This document shows, piece after piece, positions 8,161 through 17,810 of a stretch of 64,000 bases of DNA; positions within the stretch are counted from its first letter, which is position 1, and every line of letters begins with the position of its first letter. The notes under the pieces were generated by a model. That model made no database searches. It saw nothing but the letters and a program-made list of their open reading frames with translations, and was not told the origin of the DNA. Source of the DNA: Paenibacillus etheri (GTDB lineage Bacteria > Bacillota > Bacilli > Paenibacillales > Paenibacillaceae); NCBI RefSeq assembly GCF_001012825.1, contig NZ_LCZJ02000036.1:1-64000 (forward strand). The letters run 5' to 3'. The translations under genes and the position numbers were made by a program.

Positions 8161-8853
8161 TTATTTGTGCAATCCGCACTCTGTCTTCTCTGATCCAGAC
8201 CAACGTCCAGCACGCGGATCTTCACCTGGCATAACCTGACGTGTACATTGTTCACAGCCGATACTTGGATAGTTACGGTCATGTAGAGGATTATAGATTA
8301 CGTCATTTTCACGAATATAGTTCCATACATCTTCTGTCGTCCAATCCGCAATAGGATTAAACTTCACTAAACCAAATTTATAATCATACTCAACTTTCTT
8401 AGCATTCGCACGGGTAGGCGCTTGGTCACGACGAATTCCAGTAATCCAAGCTTCATATTGCGATAATATACGAGTCAATGGTTCAACTTTACGAATGCCA
8501 CAGCATTGGTTAGGGTCAACTGTCCATAACGCATCACCGTATTGAAGTGCTTGCTCCTGCGTTGTGAGTTGCGGAGATACACGTACAAACTCTAATCCAT
8601 ATTTGTCTGCCATCAAATCTCTGGTTTCGTAGGTTTCCTTAAAATGATAATCTGTATCGAGATAAAAGACGTCGGTCGACGGACTAACTCTGTGAAGCAT
8701 ATCAACTAGCACTACATCTTCTGCACCAAAGCTGCAGGCAAAAGTAATGTTAGGGAATGTTTCTACGGCCCAACGGATTATTTCCTCGGGTGTAGCAGTT
8801 TCTAATTCTTCGGCCTTAACTTTAATTAAATCCTCTTTCTCGAGCAGGTTCAT
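8161..8853 (-). CDS. cysH: Phosphoadenylyl/adenylyl-sulfate reductase
   Basis: A 230-residue thioredoxin-dependent reductase that turns APS or PAPS into sulfite. It has the [13 protein letters not shown]-loop-like motif (41-52), Cys117-Cys118 and Cys200-x2-Cys203, which together bind a 4Fe-4S cluster, and the catalytic ECGLH with Cys226. The Fe-S cysteines are typical of enzymes able to use APS, consistent with the absence of an APS kinase gene here. GGAGG lies upstream of the ATG. It is the first gene of a cysH-sat unit with its own promoter and a palindromic operator candidate. Confidence 0.93.
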   Translation of the reverse strand: MNLLEKEDLIKVKAEELETATPEEIIRWAVETFPNITFACSFGAEDVVLVDMLHRVSPSTDVFYLDTDYHFKETYETRDLMADKYGLEFVRVSPQLTTQEQALQYGDALWTVDPNQCCGIRKVEPLTRILSQYEAWITGIRRDQAPTRANAKKVEYDYKFGLVKFNPIADWTTEDVWNYIRENDVIYNPLHDRNYPSIGCEQCTRQVMPGEDPRAGRWSGSEKTECGLHK

Positions 8854-8919
8854 TAAGGTATTCCTCCATCCAAAATGTTAATCGTATGAATAAATGAGGT
8901 AAAAGAAGTAATAAAACCA

Positions 8920-8940
8920 ACTATTTCTATATGAAATAGT
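8920..8940. promoter_or_regulatory. Candidate operator palindrome of cysH-sat
   Basis: A perfect 8-bp inverted repeat, ACTATTTC and GAAATAGT, separated by 5 nt. Its right end overlaps the -10 box and the rest covers the probable +1 region. A repressor bound there would block transcription. The cognate protein is unknown; CymR or another sulfur regulator is possible but not shown. Confidence 0.55.
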
Positions 8941-8965
8941 ATATAACTTTTACTGAGGAAGTCAA
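8938..8965 (-). promoter_or_regulatory. Sigma-A promoter of cysH-sat
   Basis: TTGACT (8960-8965), 16 nt, TATACT (8938-8943) on the minus strand, about 85 nt before the cysH start. Strong match to sigma-A. Confidence 0.7.
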
Positions 8966-9004
8966 TCAATTTCATCCCTCAGAATTAGTAAATGAATGCA
9001 AAAA

Positions 9005-9032
9005 TAGCCCATTTCTTATTCGAAAGGGGCTA
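9005..9032 (-). terminator. Second hairpin behind rpsI
   Basis: TAGCCC(C)TTTC pairs with GAAATGGGCTA and is followed by TTTTT on the minus strand. It follows the stronger rpsI terminator and acts as a back-up before the cysH promoter. Confidence 0.6.
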
Positions 9033-9033
9033 C

Positions 9034-9076
9034 TGAAAAAAAATCAACCCTCGACCATAAAGGCCAAGGGTTGATT
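9034..9076 (-). terminator. Intrinsic terminator of rplM-rpsI
   Basis: AATCAACCCT and AGGGTTGATT form a perfect 10-bp stem extended by TGGCC/GGTCG, then eight T residues. It ends the rplM-rpsI transcript 13 nt after the rpsI stop. Confidence 0.9.
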
Positions 9077-9088
9077 TTTTGAATAATA

Positions 9089-9481
9089 TTAACGTTTCGA
9101 GAACTGAGGCGCACGACGTGCAGCTTTCAAACCGTATTTCTTACGTTCCTTCATACGTGGGTCACGAGTCAGGAAGCCGGCTTTCTTCAGCGCACCGCGA
9201 TATTCAGGGTCAACTTTAAGCAATGCACGGGAGATACCGTGACGAATTGCTCCAGCTTGACCGGAAATGCCGCCACCATGTGCAAGAACGATTACATCGT
9301 AGTTGCCCAGTGTTTCAGTCAGGTTCAAAGGTTGTTTTACGATCATTTTCAGTGTTTCCACACCGAAATATTCGTCCATCTCACGTTTGTTAATGACAAT
9401 GCGTCCTTCACCCGGTACAAGGCGAACACGTGCTACCGAATGTTTACGACGACCTGTCCCATAGTATTGTACTTGTGCCAT
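9089..9481 (-). CDS. rpsI: 30S ribosomal protein S9
   Basis: A 130-residue S9 protein, full length. It has the N-terminal [15 protein letters not shown] motif and the basic C-terminal tail ending RRAPQFSKR, which reaches the P-site tRNA. It follows rplM by 20 nt with a good ribosome-binding site, in the universal L13-S9 pair. Confidence 0.98.
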   Translation of the reverse strand: MAQVQYYGTGRRKHSVARVRLVPGEGRIVINKREMDEYFGVETLKMIVKQPLNLTETLGNYDVIVLAHGGGISGQAGAIRHGISRALLKVDPEYRGALKKAGFLTRDPRMKERKKYGLKAARRAPQFSKR

Positions 9482-9501
9482 GAAACTGTCCTCCTCTATT
9501 C

Positions 9502-9939
9502 TTATCCGCGAAGTTCGTAAACTTCAGGTTTTTGTGCTGCATGTGGATGCTCAGCGCCTGCATATACTTTCAATCTCAGCTTCATGTGGTCCCCTTGACG
9601 AGTCTTAGGAATCATACCATGAACAGCGAATTCAATTACGCGTTCTGGTTTAGTATTCAGCAAAGTTTCAGCATTAGTAACTTTCAAGCCACCTGGGTGC
9701 ATCGAGTGACGGTAGTATTTCTTGTTTTGCATTTTCTTACCGGTCAAGTGAATCTTCTCAGCGTTGATTACGATAACGAAATCTCCTGTATCAACGTGTG
9801 GAGTGAATTGCGGTTTGTGTTTGCCACGGATCAAAGCAGCGGCTTCGCTGGCCAAACGACCGAGTGTTTTGCCTTCGGCATCAATAATGTGCCAATTGCG
9901 TTCAACTTCGTTCGGCTTCGCCATATAGGTGGTACGCAT
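9502..9939 (-). CDS. rplM: 50S ribosomal protein L13
   Basis: A 145-residue L13, the same length as in B. subtilis, including the short MRTTYMAK N-terminus. The motif [10 protein letters not shown] and the C-terminal [17 protein letters not shown] are diagnostic. L13 is an early 50S assembly protein. It heads a two-gene operon with rpsI, behind its own promoter and a structured leader. Confidence 0.98.
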   Translation of the reverse strand: MRTTYMAKPNEVERNWHIIDAEGKTLGRLASEAAALIRGKHKPQFTPHVDTGDFVIVINAEKIHLTGKKMQNKKYYRHSMHPGGLKVTNAETLLNTKPERVIEFAVHGMIPKTRQGDHMKLRLKVYAGAEHPHAAQKPEVYELRG

Positions 9940-10044
9940 GAATGTTTCCTCCTTGTTCTCGTACGAAAATCTTCTGTTTCGTATATCTTGTTTCTCATTG
10001 AATTACAATTATGTGAGTTAAGCAAAGCATTTTTTTGGCATTTC

Positions 10045-10074
10045 CTTGATCGGGGCTGTGGGATAGCCATCAAG
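10045..10074 (-). promoter_or_regulatory. L13-leader-type hairpin
   Basis: On the minus strand CTTGAT...ATCAAG encloses GGCT...AGCC, a compact two-step stem close to the transcription start of rplM. Position and shape match the Firmicutes ribosomal L13 leader, through which L13 is thought to repress its own synthesis. Identification is by position and structure only. Confidence 0.55.
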
Positions 10075-10088
10075 AAAACACAACTTTT

Positions 10089-10117
10089 ATATTACAGTAT
10101 AAACATAACAAGTGCAA
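10089..10117 (-). promoter_or_regulatory. Sigma-A promoter of rplM-rpsI
   Basis: TTGCAC (10112-10117), 17 nt, TAATAT (10089-10094) on the minus strand. It places the start about 145 nt before rplM, leaving room for the leader hairpin. Confidence 0.75.
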
Positions 10118-10161
10118 GTGATTTTTAAACATTCAGCCTATTATTTAGGAAGAAATTTATA

Positions 10162-10260
10162 CAAGTATAAACGCCTTTAACGTCCCAATAAGGACGGTTA
10201 TCGTTTATGCGAGAAATATAAGAATAATGTATTACGTGAAACTTATACATTCTTATATTT
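10162..10260 (-). repeat. Dispersed ~100-nt two-hairpin repeat, copy A
   Basis: Nearly colinear with 62925-63024 (about four fifths identical, one 1-nt gap). On the minus strand it begins with AAATATAAG, which contains the truA stop codon, and pairs with CTTATATTT; a second stem pairs CGTCC with GGACG inside AAACG/CGTTT. The two stems are joined by CTCGC. The element is thus a 3'-UTR structure of truA. No coding sense is seen. Confidence 0.8.
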
Positions 10261-11050
10261 GAAAAAAAGATTCACTTTCAGACTCGTCATATTCTACACT
10301 CCACAAAGCCAACCCCTTGGCCATAGCTGTCGGACCAGCAGCAGAACGATCACATGCTGCCAATATCTCAGCAACATGATCAGCATCTATTTTACCTTCC
10401 CCCACATGGATCAAAGTCCCCATAATAATGCGAACCATATGCTGAAGAAATCCACTACCCGTTATATAAGTTTGGATCACTCCCTGATCTAAAGTAGAGG
10501 GTCGGCACATGCTGCGGTCTACTTCCATATGAGCTTCAAAGATCGTTCGTACATGAGATGTCTTAGTAGACCGACGTGAAGCAAACGAAGTGAAGTCATG
10601 TGTCCCTAAAATATGCGTTAAGCCTTGCTGCATCGCAGGAACGTCCAACCTCACCGGATGATGAAGCTGCCAGCGCCGCTGAAACGGATCTGGAAACCTG
10701 TTGCCGTTAATCGTGTATCGGTAAGTTTTACGCTTAGCTCCTCTACGAGAGTGAAACGTCAGCGGTACTTCCCTAGCCTCAGTAACCACGATATCTTGTG
10801 GCAGCCGGGCATTAAGCGCCAGACACCAACGTTCAAGCGGGATTCGAGAGGAGGTCGTAAAGTTAAAGGGCTGACCATAGGCGTGTACTCCGGCATCTGT
10901 GCGACCAGAAGCAGTAATCTTAAGCTCCTCACCCGTCAGATGAAGTATCGCTTGCTCCAGCCGATCCTGAATCGTATTGCCCTGAGGCTGGGTCTGAAAG
11001 CCATCATAATTTGTTCCGTCATAATTGACCTTCATCAATAGATTACGCAT
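10253..11050 (-). CDS. truA: tRNA pseudouridine(38-40) synthase
   Basis: A 265-residue TruA that isomerises U38-U40 in the anticodon stem of many tRNAs. Catalytic Asp52 lies in SGRTDAGVHAYGQ, and the C-terminal GSGFLQHMVRIIMGTL is conserved. The C-terminus runs about 15 residues past the last conserved block (ESESESFFQI). It stands where truA stands in B. subtilis, between rplQ and rplM, but the ecfA1-ecfA2-ecfT genes usually found upstream are absent. Its stop codon is embedded in the dispersed repeat. Confidence 0.95.
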   Translation of the reverse strand: MRNLLMKVNYDGTNYDGFQTQPQGNTIQDRLEQAILHLTGEELKITASGRTDAGVHAYGQPFNFTTSSRIPLERWCLALNARLPQDIVVTEAREVPLTFHSRRGAKRKTYRYTINGNRFPDPFQRRWQLHHPVRLDVPAMQQGLTHILGTHDFTSFASRRSTKTSHVRTIFEAHMEVDRSMCRPSTLDQGVIQTYITGSGFLQHMVRIIMGTLIHVGEGKIDADHVAEILAACDRSAAGPTAMAKGLALWSVEYDESESESFFQI

Positions 11051-11122
11051 TCCGTTCTCCTTTTTAAACCGTTCAGCAGAAACGTCGATCGAAGCACTGT
11101 CTGATCTTATTCAAGAGGAAGA

Positions 11123-11158
11123 AATGGCTTTGCCGTCCCTAGAAGGACGGCATCCATT
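11123..11158. repeat. Terminator-like hairpin in truA leader (family 2, copy A)
   Basis: TGCCGTCC and GGACGGCA form a perfect 8-bp stem with outer AATGG/CCATT pairing. The sequence GGCTTTGCC(R)TCCC...AGGACG(R)CA is shared with the hairpin at 54493-54529. It lies downstream of the terminator at 11183-11206 in the truA leader. Confidence 0.55.
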
Positions 11159-11182
11159 AACACTTCACTCCATTACTTCAAA

Positions 11183-11206
11183 AAAAAGAGCCCCTGCGGG
11201 AGCTCC
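11183..11206 (-). terminator. Intrinsic terminator between rplQ and truA
   Basis: GAGCTCC and GGGGCTC pair around CGCA and are followed by TTTTTTT on the minus strand. It ends the rplQ transcript or attenuates truA. Confidence 0.85.
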
Positions 11207-11215
11207 TTCAATTGA

Positions 11216-11335
11216 ACCAAGGTGATTCCCACGGTTATTGGTACAGCAGAGTCTTGCGCCTCTGCAGCACAATAACGCTGATATTTCCCCCATCTTTACT
11301 CCAAAGAGGGCCAGATGAAAGGGAATCATCGGAAA
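11216..11335 (-). ncRNA. Candidate structured RNA (three-way junction) after rplQ
   Basis: Three helices can be drawn on the minus strand: P1 TGATTCCC (11328-11321) with GGGAATCA (11230-11223); P2 TTTC/ATCT with AGAT/GAAA; P3 GTTATTG (11276-11270) with CAATAAC (11240-11234) and inner GCAGAG/CTCTGC. A terminator follows at once. The P1 3' strand GTGGGA can instead pair with UCCCGC of the terminator stem, so a switch is conceivable. No known riboswitch consensus was recognised. Confidence 0.45.
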
Positions 11336-11350
11336 TCAATACTTGTGATA

Positions 11351-11716
11351 CTACGCGCGATCTACTAATTCAAGATAGACCATAGGCGCAGCGTCGCCAC
11401 GGCGAGGTCCGAGTTTCAGGATACGAGTGTATCCACCTGGACGCTCTGTGTAACGAGGAGCAATGTCAGAGAACAATTTTTGAATTGCATCTTGTTCACC
11501 ATCAACAGTCTCGCGGCGAACAAATGCAGCTACTTGACGACGAGCATGAAGATCACCTTTTTTAGCTTTAGTGATCAACTTTTCAGCGATAGAACGAACC
11601 TCTTTCGCTTTAGCTTCCGTTGTTTGGATGCGCTCGTATAAAAACAGATCCGTTACCATGTCGCGAAATAACGCTTTACGCGCACTGGAATCACGGCCCA
11701 ATTTTTGGTATGCCAT
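11351..11716 (-). CDS. rplQ: 50S ribosomal protein L17
   Basis: A 121-residue L17 with the characteristic start [18 protein letters not shown] and the C-terminal [19 protein letters not shown]. It lines the peptide exit tunnel. It is the last gene of the alpha segment, 34 nt after rpoA. Confidence 0.98.
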   Translation of the reverse strand: MAYQKLGRDSSARKALFRDMVTDLFLYERIQTTEAKAKEVRSIAEKLITKAKKGDLHARRQVAAFVRRETVDGEQDAIQKLFSDIAPRYTERPGGYTRILKLGPRRGDAAPMVYLELVDRA

Positions 11717-11750
11717 TGTGTTTTCCCTCCTTTACTAAAGCAATCTGTAG

Positions 11751-12695
11751 CTATTCTTCTGTACGGAGACCCAAACCAAGTTCCTCAAGCTTTTCCTGAA
11801 CTTCTTCCAAAGATTTGCGACCAAGGTTACGCACCTTCATCATATCTTCTTCAGTCTTCGTGGTAAGCTCTTGTACGGTATTAATACCAGCACGTTTGAG
11901 GCAGTTGTAGGAACGAACAGAAAGATCAAGCTCTTCGATTGTCATCTCAAGTACTTTTTCTTTTTTGTCTTCTTCTTTTTCAACCATAATTTCGGCGTCT
12001 TTCGCTTCGTCCGTAAGACCTACGAACAGAACGAGGTGCTCGTTCAAAATTTTGGCTCCGAGGCTTACAGCCTCTTCCGGTCTAATACTGCCATCTGTCC
12101 AAATTTCAAGCGTCAATTTGTCGTAGTTAGTCACTTGACCAACACGTGTATTGTCTATGCCGTAGTTAACGCGTGAAATAGGAGTGTAGATGGAGTCAAC
12201 CGGGATAACGCCAATTGGCTGATCGTCGCGTTTGTTCCGGTCCGCTTGGACGTAGCCGCGACCACGGCCTGCAAAAATACGCATGTGAAGTCTCGCACCA
12301 GGTCCCAGCGTTGCAATGTGAAGATCCGGGTTGAGGATCTCAACATCGCTGTCCGCACGGATATCACCTGCGGTAACGATGCCTTCCCCTTCGGCATCAA
12401 TCTCAAACACTTTTTCCTCGTCTGAATGAATCTTCAGGGACAAGGCTTTAAGGTTCAGAATGATCTCCGTCACATCTTCCATTACGCCTGGAACGGTCGA
12501 GAACTCATGCAGAACGCCGTCAATTTGGACCGAAGTCACTGCGGCTCCTGGAAGCGAAGAAAGCAATATCCGGCGAAGTGAATTCCCCAGAGTCGTGCCA
12601 TACCCACGTTCCAACGGTTCAACTACGAATTTCCCATAGGTACCTTCATCATTAGCTTCTACGGTCTCAATCTTCGGCTTTTCGATTTCTATCAC
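11751..12695 (-). CDS. rpoA: RNA polymerase subunit alpha
   Basis: A 314-residue alpha subunit: N-terminal dimerisation domain (1-230), acidic lysine-rich linker (about 226-248) and C-terminal domain with [20 protein letters not shown], which contacts UP elements and activators. The start codon is GTG with AAGGAGGGG upstream. It lies between rpsK and rplQ as in all Bacillales. Confidence 0.98.
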   Translation of the reverse strand: MIEIEKPKIETVEANDEGTYGKFVVEPLERGYGTTLGNSLRRILLSSLPGAAVTSVQIDGVLHEFSTVPGVMEDVTEIILNLKALSLKIHSDEEKVFEIDAEGEGIVTAGDIRADSDVEILNPDLHIATLGPGARLHMRIFAGRGRGYVQADRNKRDDQPIGVIPVDSIYTPISRVNYGIDNTRVGQVTNYDKLTLEIWTDGSIRPEEAVSLGAKILNEHLVLFVGLTDEAKDAEIMVEKEEDKKEKVLEMTIEELDLSVRSYNCLKRAGINTVQELTTKTEEDMMKVRNLGRKSLEEVQEKLEELGLGLRTEE

Positions 12696-12796
12696 GAGTT
12701 TACCCCTCCTTCAACGTCGCTCCTATATGAAACTGTCACCCCATCAGGTGCATCATGTAGTATGCCTAAACACCTATTATTAGCAGATGTGTCAGA

Positions 12797-12805
12797 ATTA
12801 TACCA
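12797..12805 (-). promoter_or_regulatory. Extended -10 internal promoter candidate for rpoA-rplQ
   Basis: The minus strand reads TGGTATAAT (extended -10) in the 130-nt gap between rpsK and rpoA. No strong -35 is present. It could give extra rpoA transcription within the long operon. Confidence 0.45.
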
Positions 12806-12825
12806 CATTCACAATACTGATTTCA

Positions 12826-13221
12826 CTATACGCGACGACGTTTCGGCGGACGGCATCCATTGTGAGGAACCGGAGTTACGTCTTTAATAAGGTTAACTTC
12901 AAGCCCTGCAGCTTGAAGGGAACGGATGGCTGCTTCGCGGCCCGCGCCCGGTCCTTTAACCATAACCTCAACCGACTTCATGCCGTGCTCCATAGCTGCT
13001 TTAGCTGCTGATTCAGCTGCCATTTGCGCTGCGAATGGAGTCGACTTACGGGAACCTTTAAATCCTTGGCCGCCGGAGCTTGCCCAGGAAATTGCATTTC
13101 CGTGAGGATCTGTGATGGTAACGATGGTGTTATTGAACGTGGAACGAATATGTGCCACGCCGGATTCGATATTTTTACGGTCGCGACGTTTAGTACGTAC
13201 GACTTTTTTCGGTTTAGCCAT
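12826..13221 (-). CDS. rpsK: 30S ribosomal protein S11
   Basis: A 131-residue S11, full length, with [18 protein letters not shown] and the C-terminal [18 protein letters not shown]. It is part of the 30S platform near the mRNA exit. It follows rpsM by 19 nt in the alpha segment. Confidence 0.98.
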   Translation of the reverse strand: MAKPKKVVRTKRRDRKNIESGVAHIRSTFNNTIVTITDPHGNAISWASSGGQGFKGSRKSTPFAAQMAAESAAKAAMEHGMKSVEVMVKGPGAGREAAIRSLQAAGLEVNLIKDVTPVPHNGCRPPKRRRV

Positions 13222-13240
13222 TGTCTCTTATCCCCCCTTA

Positions 13241-13609
13241 TTATTTCTTCTTGTTTGCTACCGTACGACGCGGGCCTTTCCGGGTACGGGCATTGGTTTT
13301 AGTACGTTGACCGCGAACAGGCAATCCACGACGGTGACGAACACCGCGGTAACAGCCGATCTCAGTAAGACGTTTAATATTTAAGGAAATTTCACGACGC
13401 AGGTCACCTTCAACCTTAACCGTTTTGTCGATCGTTTCACGCAGTTTGCTGACTTCATCTTCCGTCAAATCACGGACACGTGTATTAGCGCTAATGCCTG
13501 TTTCATTAAGAATTTTCTGAGAAGTCGTTTTACCGATTCCGAAAATATAAGTCAAGGCGATCTCAACGCGTTTGTCACGTGGCAAATCCACTCCAGCTAT
13601 ACGAGCCAT
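13241..13609 (-). CDS. rpsM: 30S ribosomal protein S13
   Basis: A 122-residue S13 with [19 protein letters not shown] and the basic tail [16 protein letters not shown] that approaches the P-site tRNA. It sits in the 30S head and bridges to L5. Order rpmJ-rpsM-rpsK is the universal one. Confidence 0.98.
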   Translation of the reverse strand: MARIAGVDLPRDKRVEIALTYIFGIGKTTSQKILNETGISANTRVRDLTEDEVSKLRETIDKTVKVEGDLRREISLNIKRLTEIGCYRGVRHRRGLPVRGQRTKTNARTRKGPRRTVANKKK

Positions 13610-13628
13610 TTTACGCTACACCCCCTTC

Positions 13629-14011
<383 letters not shown>

Positions 14012-14013
14012 AG

Positions 14014-14322
14014 TTAGTCTCCTTTCTCATCAGCACTTATTCCGGTGGGTCCAGCATACTTCATGACTGCGTAACGCAGCTTTCCGTTTGTTACCCGGCC
14101 AGTTTCTTCCAAACTGTTCACAACCTCACTGCTGATGAAGGGTATGAGCTCGAGATGAAGAATATTCTTCTTCTTTGGCCCATCAAACTTACGTTTGTCT
14201 CCATCTGCAATGTATACAAATCTGCTATCAACAACTGCGATAACAACGGCTGCCTCTCCGGCATCTTTGCCTTTGAGAATTCTCACTAATTGACCAACCT
14301 GCGGGCTGCTCACAGTATTCAA
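14014..14322 (-). CDS. KOW-domain RNA-binding protein (L14e-like)
   Basis: A 102-residue protein with a KOW motif ([22 protein letters not shown]) resembling archaeal/eukaryal L14e. The corresponding gene between map and infA in B. subtilis (ybzG) is of unknown function. A TTG start at 14322 has AGGTGAT 6 nt upstream; GTG 14313 is possible but has no good site. RNA binding is inferred from the fold and from its place in the translation operon. Confidence 0.85.
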   Translation of the reverse strand: MNTVSSPQVGQLVRILKGKDAGEAAVVIAVVDSRFVYIADGDKRKFDGPKKKNILHLELIPFISSEVVNSLEETGRVTNGKLRYAVMKYAGPTGISADEKGD

Positions 14323-14333
14323 GTGGAGATCAC

Positions 14334-15086
14334 CTACGCATTCAGTTTTGTGAAAATTTCCATGCCGTCCGGAGTAACTGCTACTGTATGCTCAAAGTGA
14401 GCACATAGTGAGCCATCCACCGTAACGACAGTCCAGTTATCTTCCAGCGTTCTGACATGTCTCTTTCCTACGTTTACCATCGGCTCAATCGCGAGTACCA
14501 TACCCGGTTTCAGACGTGGTCCACGGTCCGCTATGCCATAATTCGGAATTTGCGGTTCTTCATGCAGTTTTGCCCCAATACCATGACCAACATACTCACG
14601 TACGACTGAGAAACCAGCCTCTTCGATGTATTGCTGAATAGCATGGGAGATTGTAAACAAGCGCACATCCGGCTTAACTAACGCCAGTCCCGCGTACAAG
14701 GAGCCTTCCGTAACGTCCAGCAAACGCTGAGCCTCTTCGGAAATGCTGCCCACACCGTAGGTCCAGGCGGAATCACCGTGATAACCGCGGTACTCTGCAC
14801 CGATATCCAGCGTTACTATATCGCCTTCAATCAGTTTGCGTTTACCTGGAAATCCATGCACTAATTGTTCGTTGACTGAAGCGCAAATGCTGGCAGGAAA
14901 ACCGTTGTAGCCTTTGAAAGACGGCACAGCACCTTGACTGCGAATGTATTGATCGGCGATTCTGTCAAGATCCCCCGTTGTAATGCCGGGCTCAATGGCC
15001 TCAGCAATAAGACGGTGACTCTCGGCAACAATTCGACCAGCTTCCCTCATAAAGGCAAGTTCCTGTTCGGATTTACAAATGATCAT
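14334..15086 (-). CDS. map: Methionine aminopeptidase type I
   Basis: A 250-residue metal enzyme removing the initiator Met from nascent proteins. The metal ligands lie in [28 protein letters not shown] and AIEPMV, with the substrate-site His in [10 protein letters not shown]. The start at 15086 has GAGGT 8 nt upstream and lies 4 nt after the adk stop; an in-frame ATG at 15149 lies deep inside adk and is rejected. Confidence 0.95.
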   Translation of the reverse strand: MIICKSEQELAFMREAGRIVAESHRLIAEAIEPGITTGDLDRIADQYIRSQGAVPSFKGYNGFPASICASVNEQLVHGFPGKRKLIEGDIVTLDIGAEYRGYHGDSAWTYGVGSISEEAQRLLDVTEGSLYAGLALVKPDVRLFTISHAIQQYIEEAGFSVVREYVGHGIGAKLHEEPQIPNYGIADRGPRLKPGMVLAIEPMVNVGKRHVRTLEDNWTVVTVDGSLCAHFEHTVAVTPDGMEIFTKLNA

Positions 15087-15090
15087 TACA

Positions 15091-15807
<717 letters not shown>

Positions 15808-15831
15808 TCAAGCTTCGCCGGAACCTATCAC

Positions 15832-17130
15832 CTATTTATTGATGAAGCCTTTGTAATGGCGTTTAATCAATTGGCTCTCGATCTGCTTCATAGTATCCAA
15901 TGCCACACCGATAACAATTAGCAGTGCAGTACCACCAATTTGAACTTCTTTGGGCAATCCGGATAAAGCACCGAAGAATACCGGCATTACAGAAATCACA
16001 GCTAGGAACAATGCACCAGACATGGTCAAGCGAGACATTACTCTAGTCAGATATTTCTCTGTGGCTTTACCAGGACGGATACCTGGAATGTACCCACCAT
16101 TCTTCTTCATGTTATCAGCCATCTGTTGAGGATTCATTTGCACGAACGTATAGAAGAACGTGAAACCAATAATCATCACTACATACAGAAGCATACCAAG
16201 GGGTGCATCCATTGCTAAATACTTAGCAATCCATTTCGCCCAATCATGCGTTGACCAAAAACTGGAGAGAACAACTGGGAACTGAAGCAATGATACGGCG
16301 AAGATTACCGGAATAACACCAGCCGCATTAATCTTGAGCGGAATATGCGTATTCTGTCCACCGTACATCTTGTTGCCGACTACGCGTTTAGCGTATTGAA
16401 CAGGAATCTTCCGAATACCTTGCTGTACGAAGATAACTGCTGTAATAATCGCTACAATCACAATCAGCACAATAACGACTTTAAGAATATTCAGGAACAC
16501 TTGATCCGGCTGAATAAAGCTTGAGTTAGCCGTACTCGTGATATATCCCGGGATGGCGGCGACGATTCCCGCAAAAATCAGGATCGAAATCCCGTTCCCG
16601 ATTCCCTTTTCGGTAATCTGTTCACCAAGCCACATCAAGAAAGAAGTACCAGCCGTCAAGATAATGGCAACCAGTAAGTAGTCAGCAAATGTCGCATTCG
16701 GCATCATTTGAGTTCCATAAATCCGGTTAAACCCTATCGACGTAGCAAAACCTTGGATCAGGGCCAAAATCACAGTACCATAACGAGTGATCTGCGCCAG
16801 TTGTTTTTTACCGTGCTCCCCTTGTTTAGCCCATTCAGCAAACTTAGGAACAACATCCATCGACAGCAATTGCACGATGATGGATGCTGTAATGTACGGA
16901 TAAATACTGATCGCAAATATCGAGAAGTTTTTGAGCGCTCCGCCCGAGAAGGTGTTCAAAAGTCCCATCAAAGCGTCACCGCTCTGATTTGCTGTTTCCA
17001 GTACATCTTTGTTCACACCAGGAACCGGTACAAACGAACCGATACGGTAGATAATCAGAATGAACAAGGTAAACAGGATCTTTTTGCGCAAATCTTCAAC
17101 ATGCCAGATATTCTTAAGCGTCTTGAACAT
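15832..17130 (-). CDS. secY: Protein translocase subunit SecY
   Basis: A 432-residue ten-helix channel protein of the Sec translocon. It has the plug region and conserved segments such as GIRPGKATEKYL and PYITASIIVQLL. Its ATG overlaps the rplO stop by 1 nt (TAATG), so the two are translationally coupled. The spc-operon position, after rplO and before adk, is standard. Confidence 0.98.
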   Translation of the reverse strand: MFKTLKNIWHVEDLRKKILFTLFILIIYRIGSFVPVPGVNKDVLETANQSGDALMGLLNTFSGGALKNFSIFAISIYPYITASIIVQLLSMDVVPKFAEWAKQGEHGKKQLAQITRYGTVILALIQGFATSIGFNRIYGTQMMPNATFADYLLVAIILTAGTSFLMWLGEQITEKGIGNGISILIFAGIVAAIPGYITSTANSSFIQPDQVFLNILKVVIVLIVIVAIITAVIFVQQGIRKIPVQYAKRVVGNKMYGGQNTHIPLKINAAGVIPVIFAVSLLQFPVVLSSFWSTHDWAKWIAKYLAMDAPLGMLLYVVMIIGFTFFYTFVQMNPQQMADNMKKNGGYIPGIRPGKATEKYLTRVMSRLTMSGALFLAVISVMPVFFGALSGLPKEVQIGGTALLIVIGVALDTMKQIESQLIKRHYKGFINK

Positions 17131-17570
17131 TAGATCACCTCGGTTTTACCGCCGGCAGCCTCGATTTTCTCTACCGCAGATTGAGAGAACTTATTTGCTT
17201 GTACAGTCAATTTAACGGTTAACTCACCATTGCCGAGAATCTTAATGCCGCTTTTGGAATTCTTGACAACACCAGTCTCAAGTAACAACTGCGGAGTCAC
17301 TTCAGTTCCTTCTGCAAAGCTGTTCAGATCTTCCAGGTTCACAATCGCATACTCTTTACGGGTAGGATTAGTGAAACCACGTTTAGGCAGACGACGATAG
17401 AGCGGATTTTGTCCACCCTCGAAGCCCGGACGAACACCACCGCCAGAACGTGAGTTTTGACCTTTGTGACCGCGACCGGAAGTTTTACCATTTCCGCTAC
17501 TTGGTCCACGACCAACGCGATTGCGTTCTTTTCGGGAACCAGGAGCCGGAGCAAGTTCATGTAACTTCAT
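17130..17570 (-). CDS. rplO: 50S ribosomal protein L15
   Basis: A 146-residue L15. The Gly/Arg-rich N-terminus ([17 protein letters not shown]) penetrates the 50S core, followed by a globular domain ending [13 protein letters not shown] 17570 has GGAGGTG 6 nt upstream; GTG 17579 lies inside that site and is rejected. Confidence 0.97.
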   Translation of the reverse strand: MKLHELAPAPGSRKERNRVGRGPSSGNGKTSGRGHKGQNSRSGGGVRPGFEGGQNPLYRRLPKRGFTNPTRKEYAIVNLEDLNSFAEGTEVTPQLLLETGVVKNSKSGIKILGNGELTVKLTVQANKFSQSAVEKIEAAGGKTEVI

Positions 17571-17610
17571 CGTTTGCACCTCCTTATGTTTGTTAATTTA
17601 TGCGAGGCGA

Positions 17611-17796
17611 TTAGCCTTCAATTTCAGTTACAGATAGCAAGTGACTCACTTTATTGATCATTCCGCGAATTGCAGGACTGTCATTGTGAACCACTGTCGT
17701 GTTGAGTTTACGCAGGCCGAGCGTCTTAACAGTAACACGTTGTGTTTCTGGACGTCCGATTACACTACGTACGAGGGTAATTTGCAATTTTGCCAT
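17611..17796 (-). CDS. rpmD: 50S ribosomal protein L30
   Basis: A 61-residue L30 starting [17 protein letters not shown], of usual size. It lies 14 nt after rpsE and 40 nt before rplO. Small but clearly conserved ([16 protein letters not shown]). Confidence 0.97.
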   Translation of the reverse strand: MAKLQITLVRSVIGRPETQRVTVKTLGLRKLNTTVVHNDSPAIRGMINKVSHLLSVTEIEG

Positions 17797-17810
17797 TGAC
17801 GTTCCCCTCC

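Noticed and set aside
9532-10128. A 198-codon plus-strand frame
   Set aside because: Covers rplM, its leader and promoter in reverse, with no start signal.
10253-11050. Repeat copy A as part of a transposon flanking truA
   Set aside because: Only one copy lies near truA, no terminal target duplication is evident and copy B is 52 kb away, so no composite structure.
11025-11225. A 66-codon plus-strand frame
   Set aside because: It starts inside truA antisense and ends in the rplQ terminator; no coding evidence.
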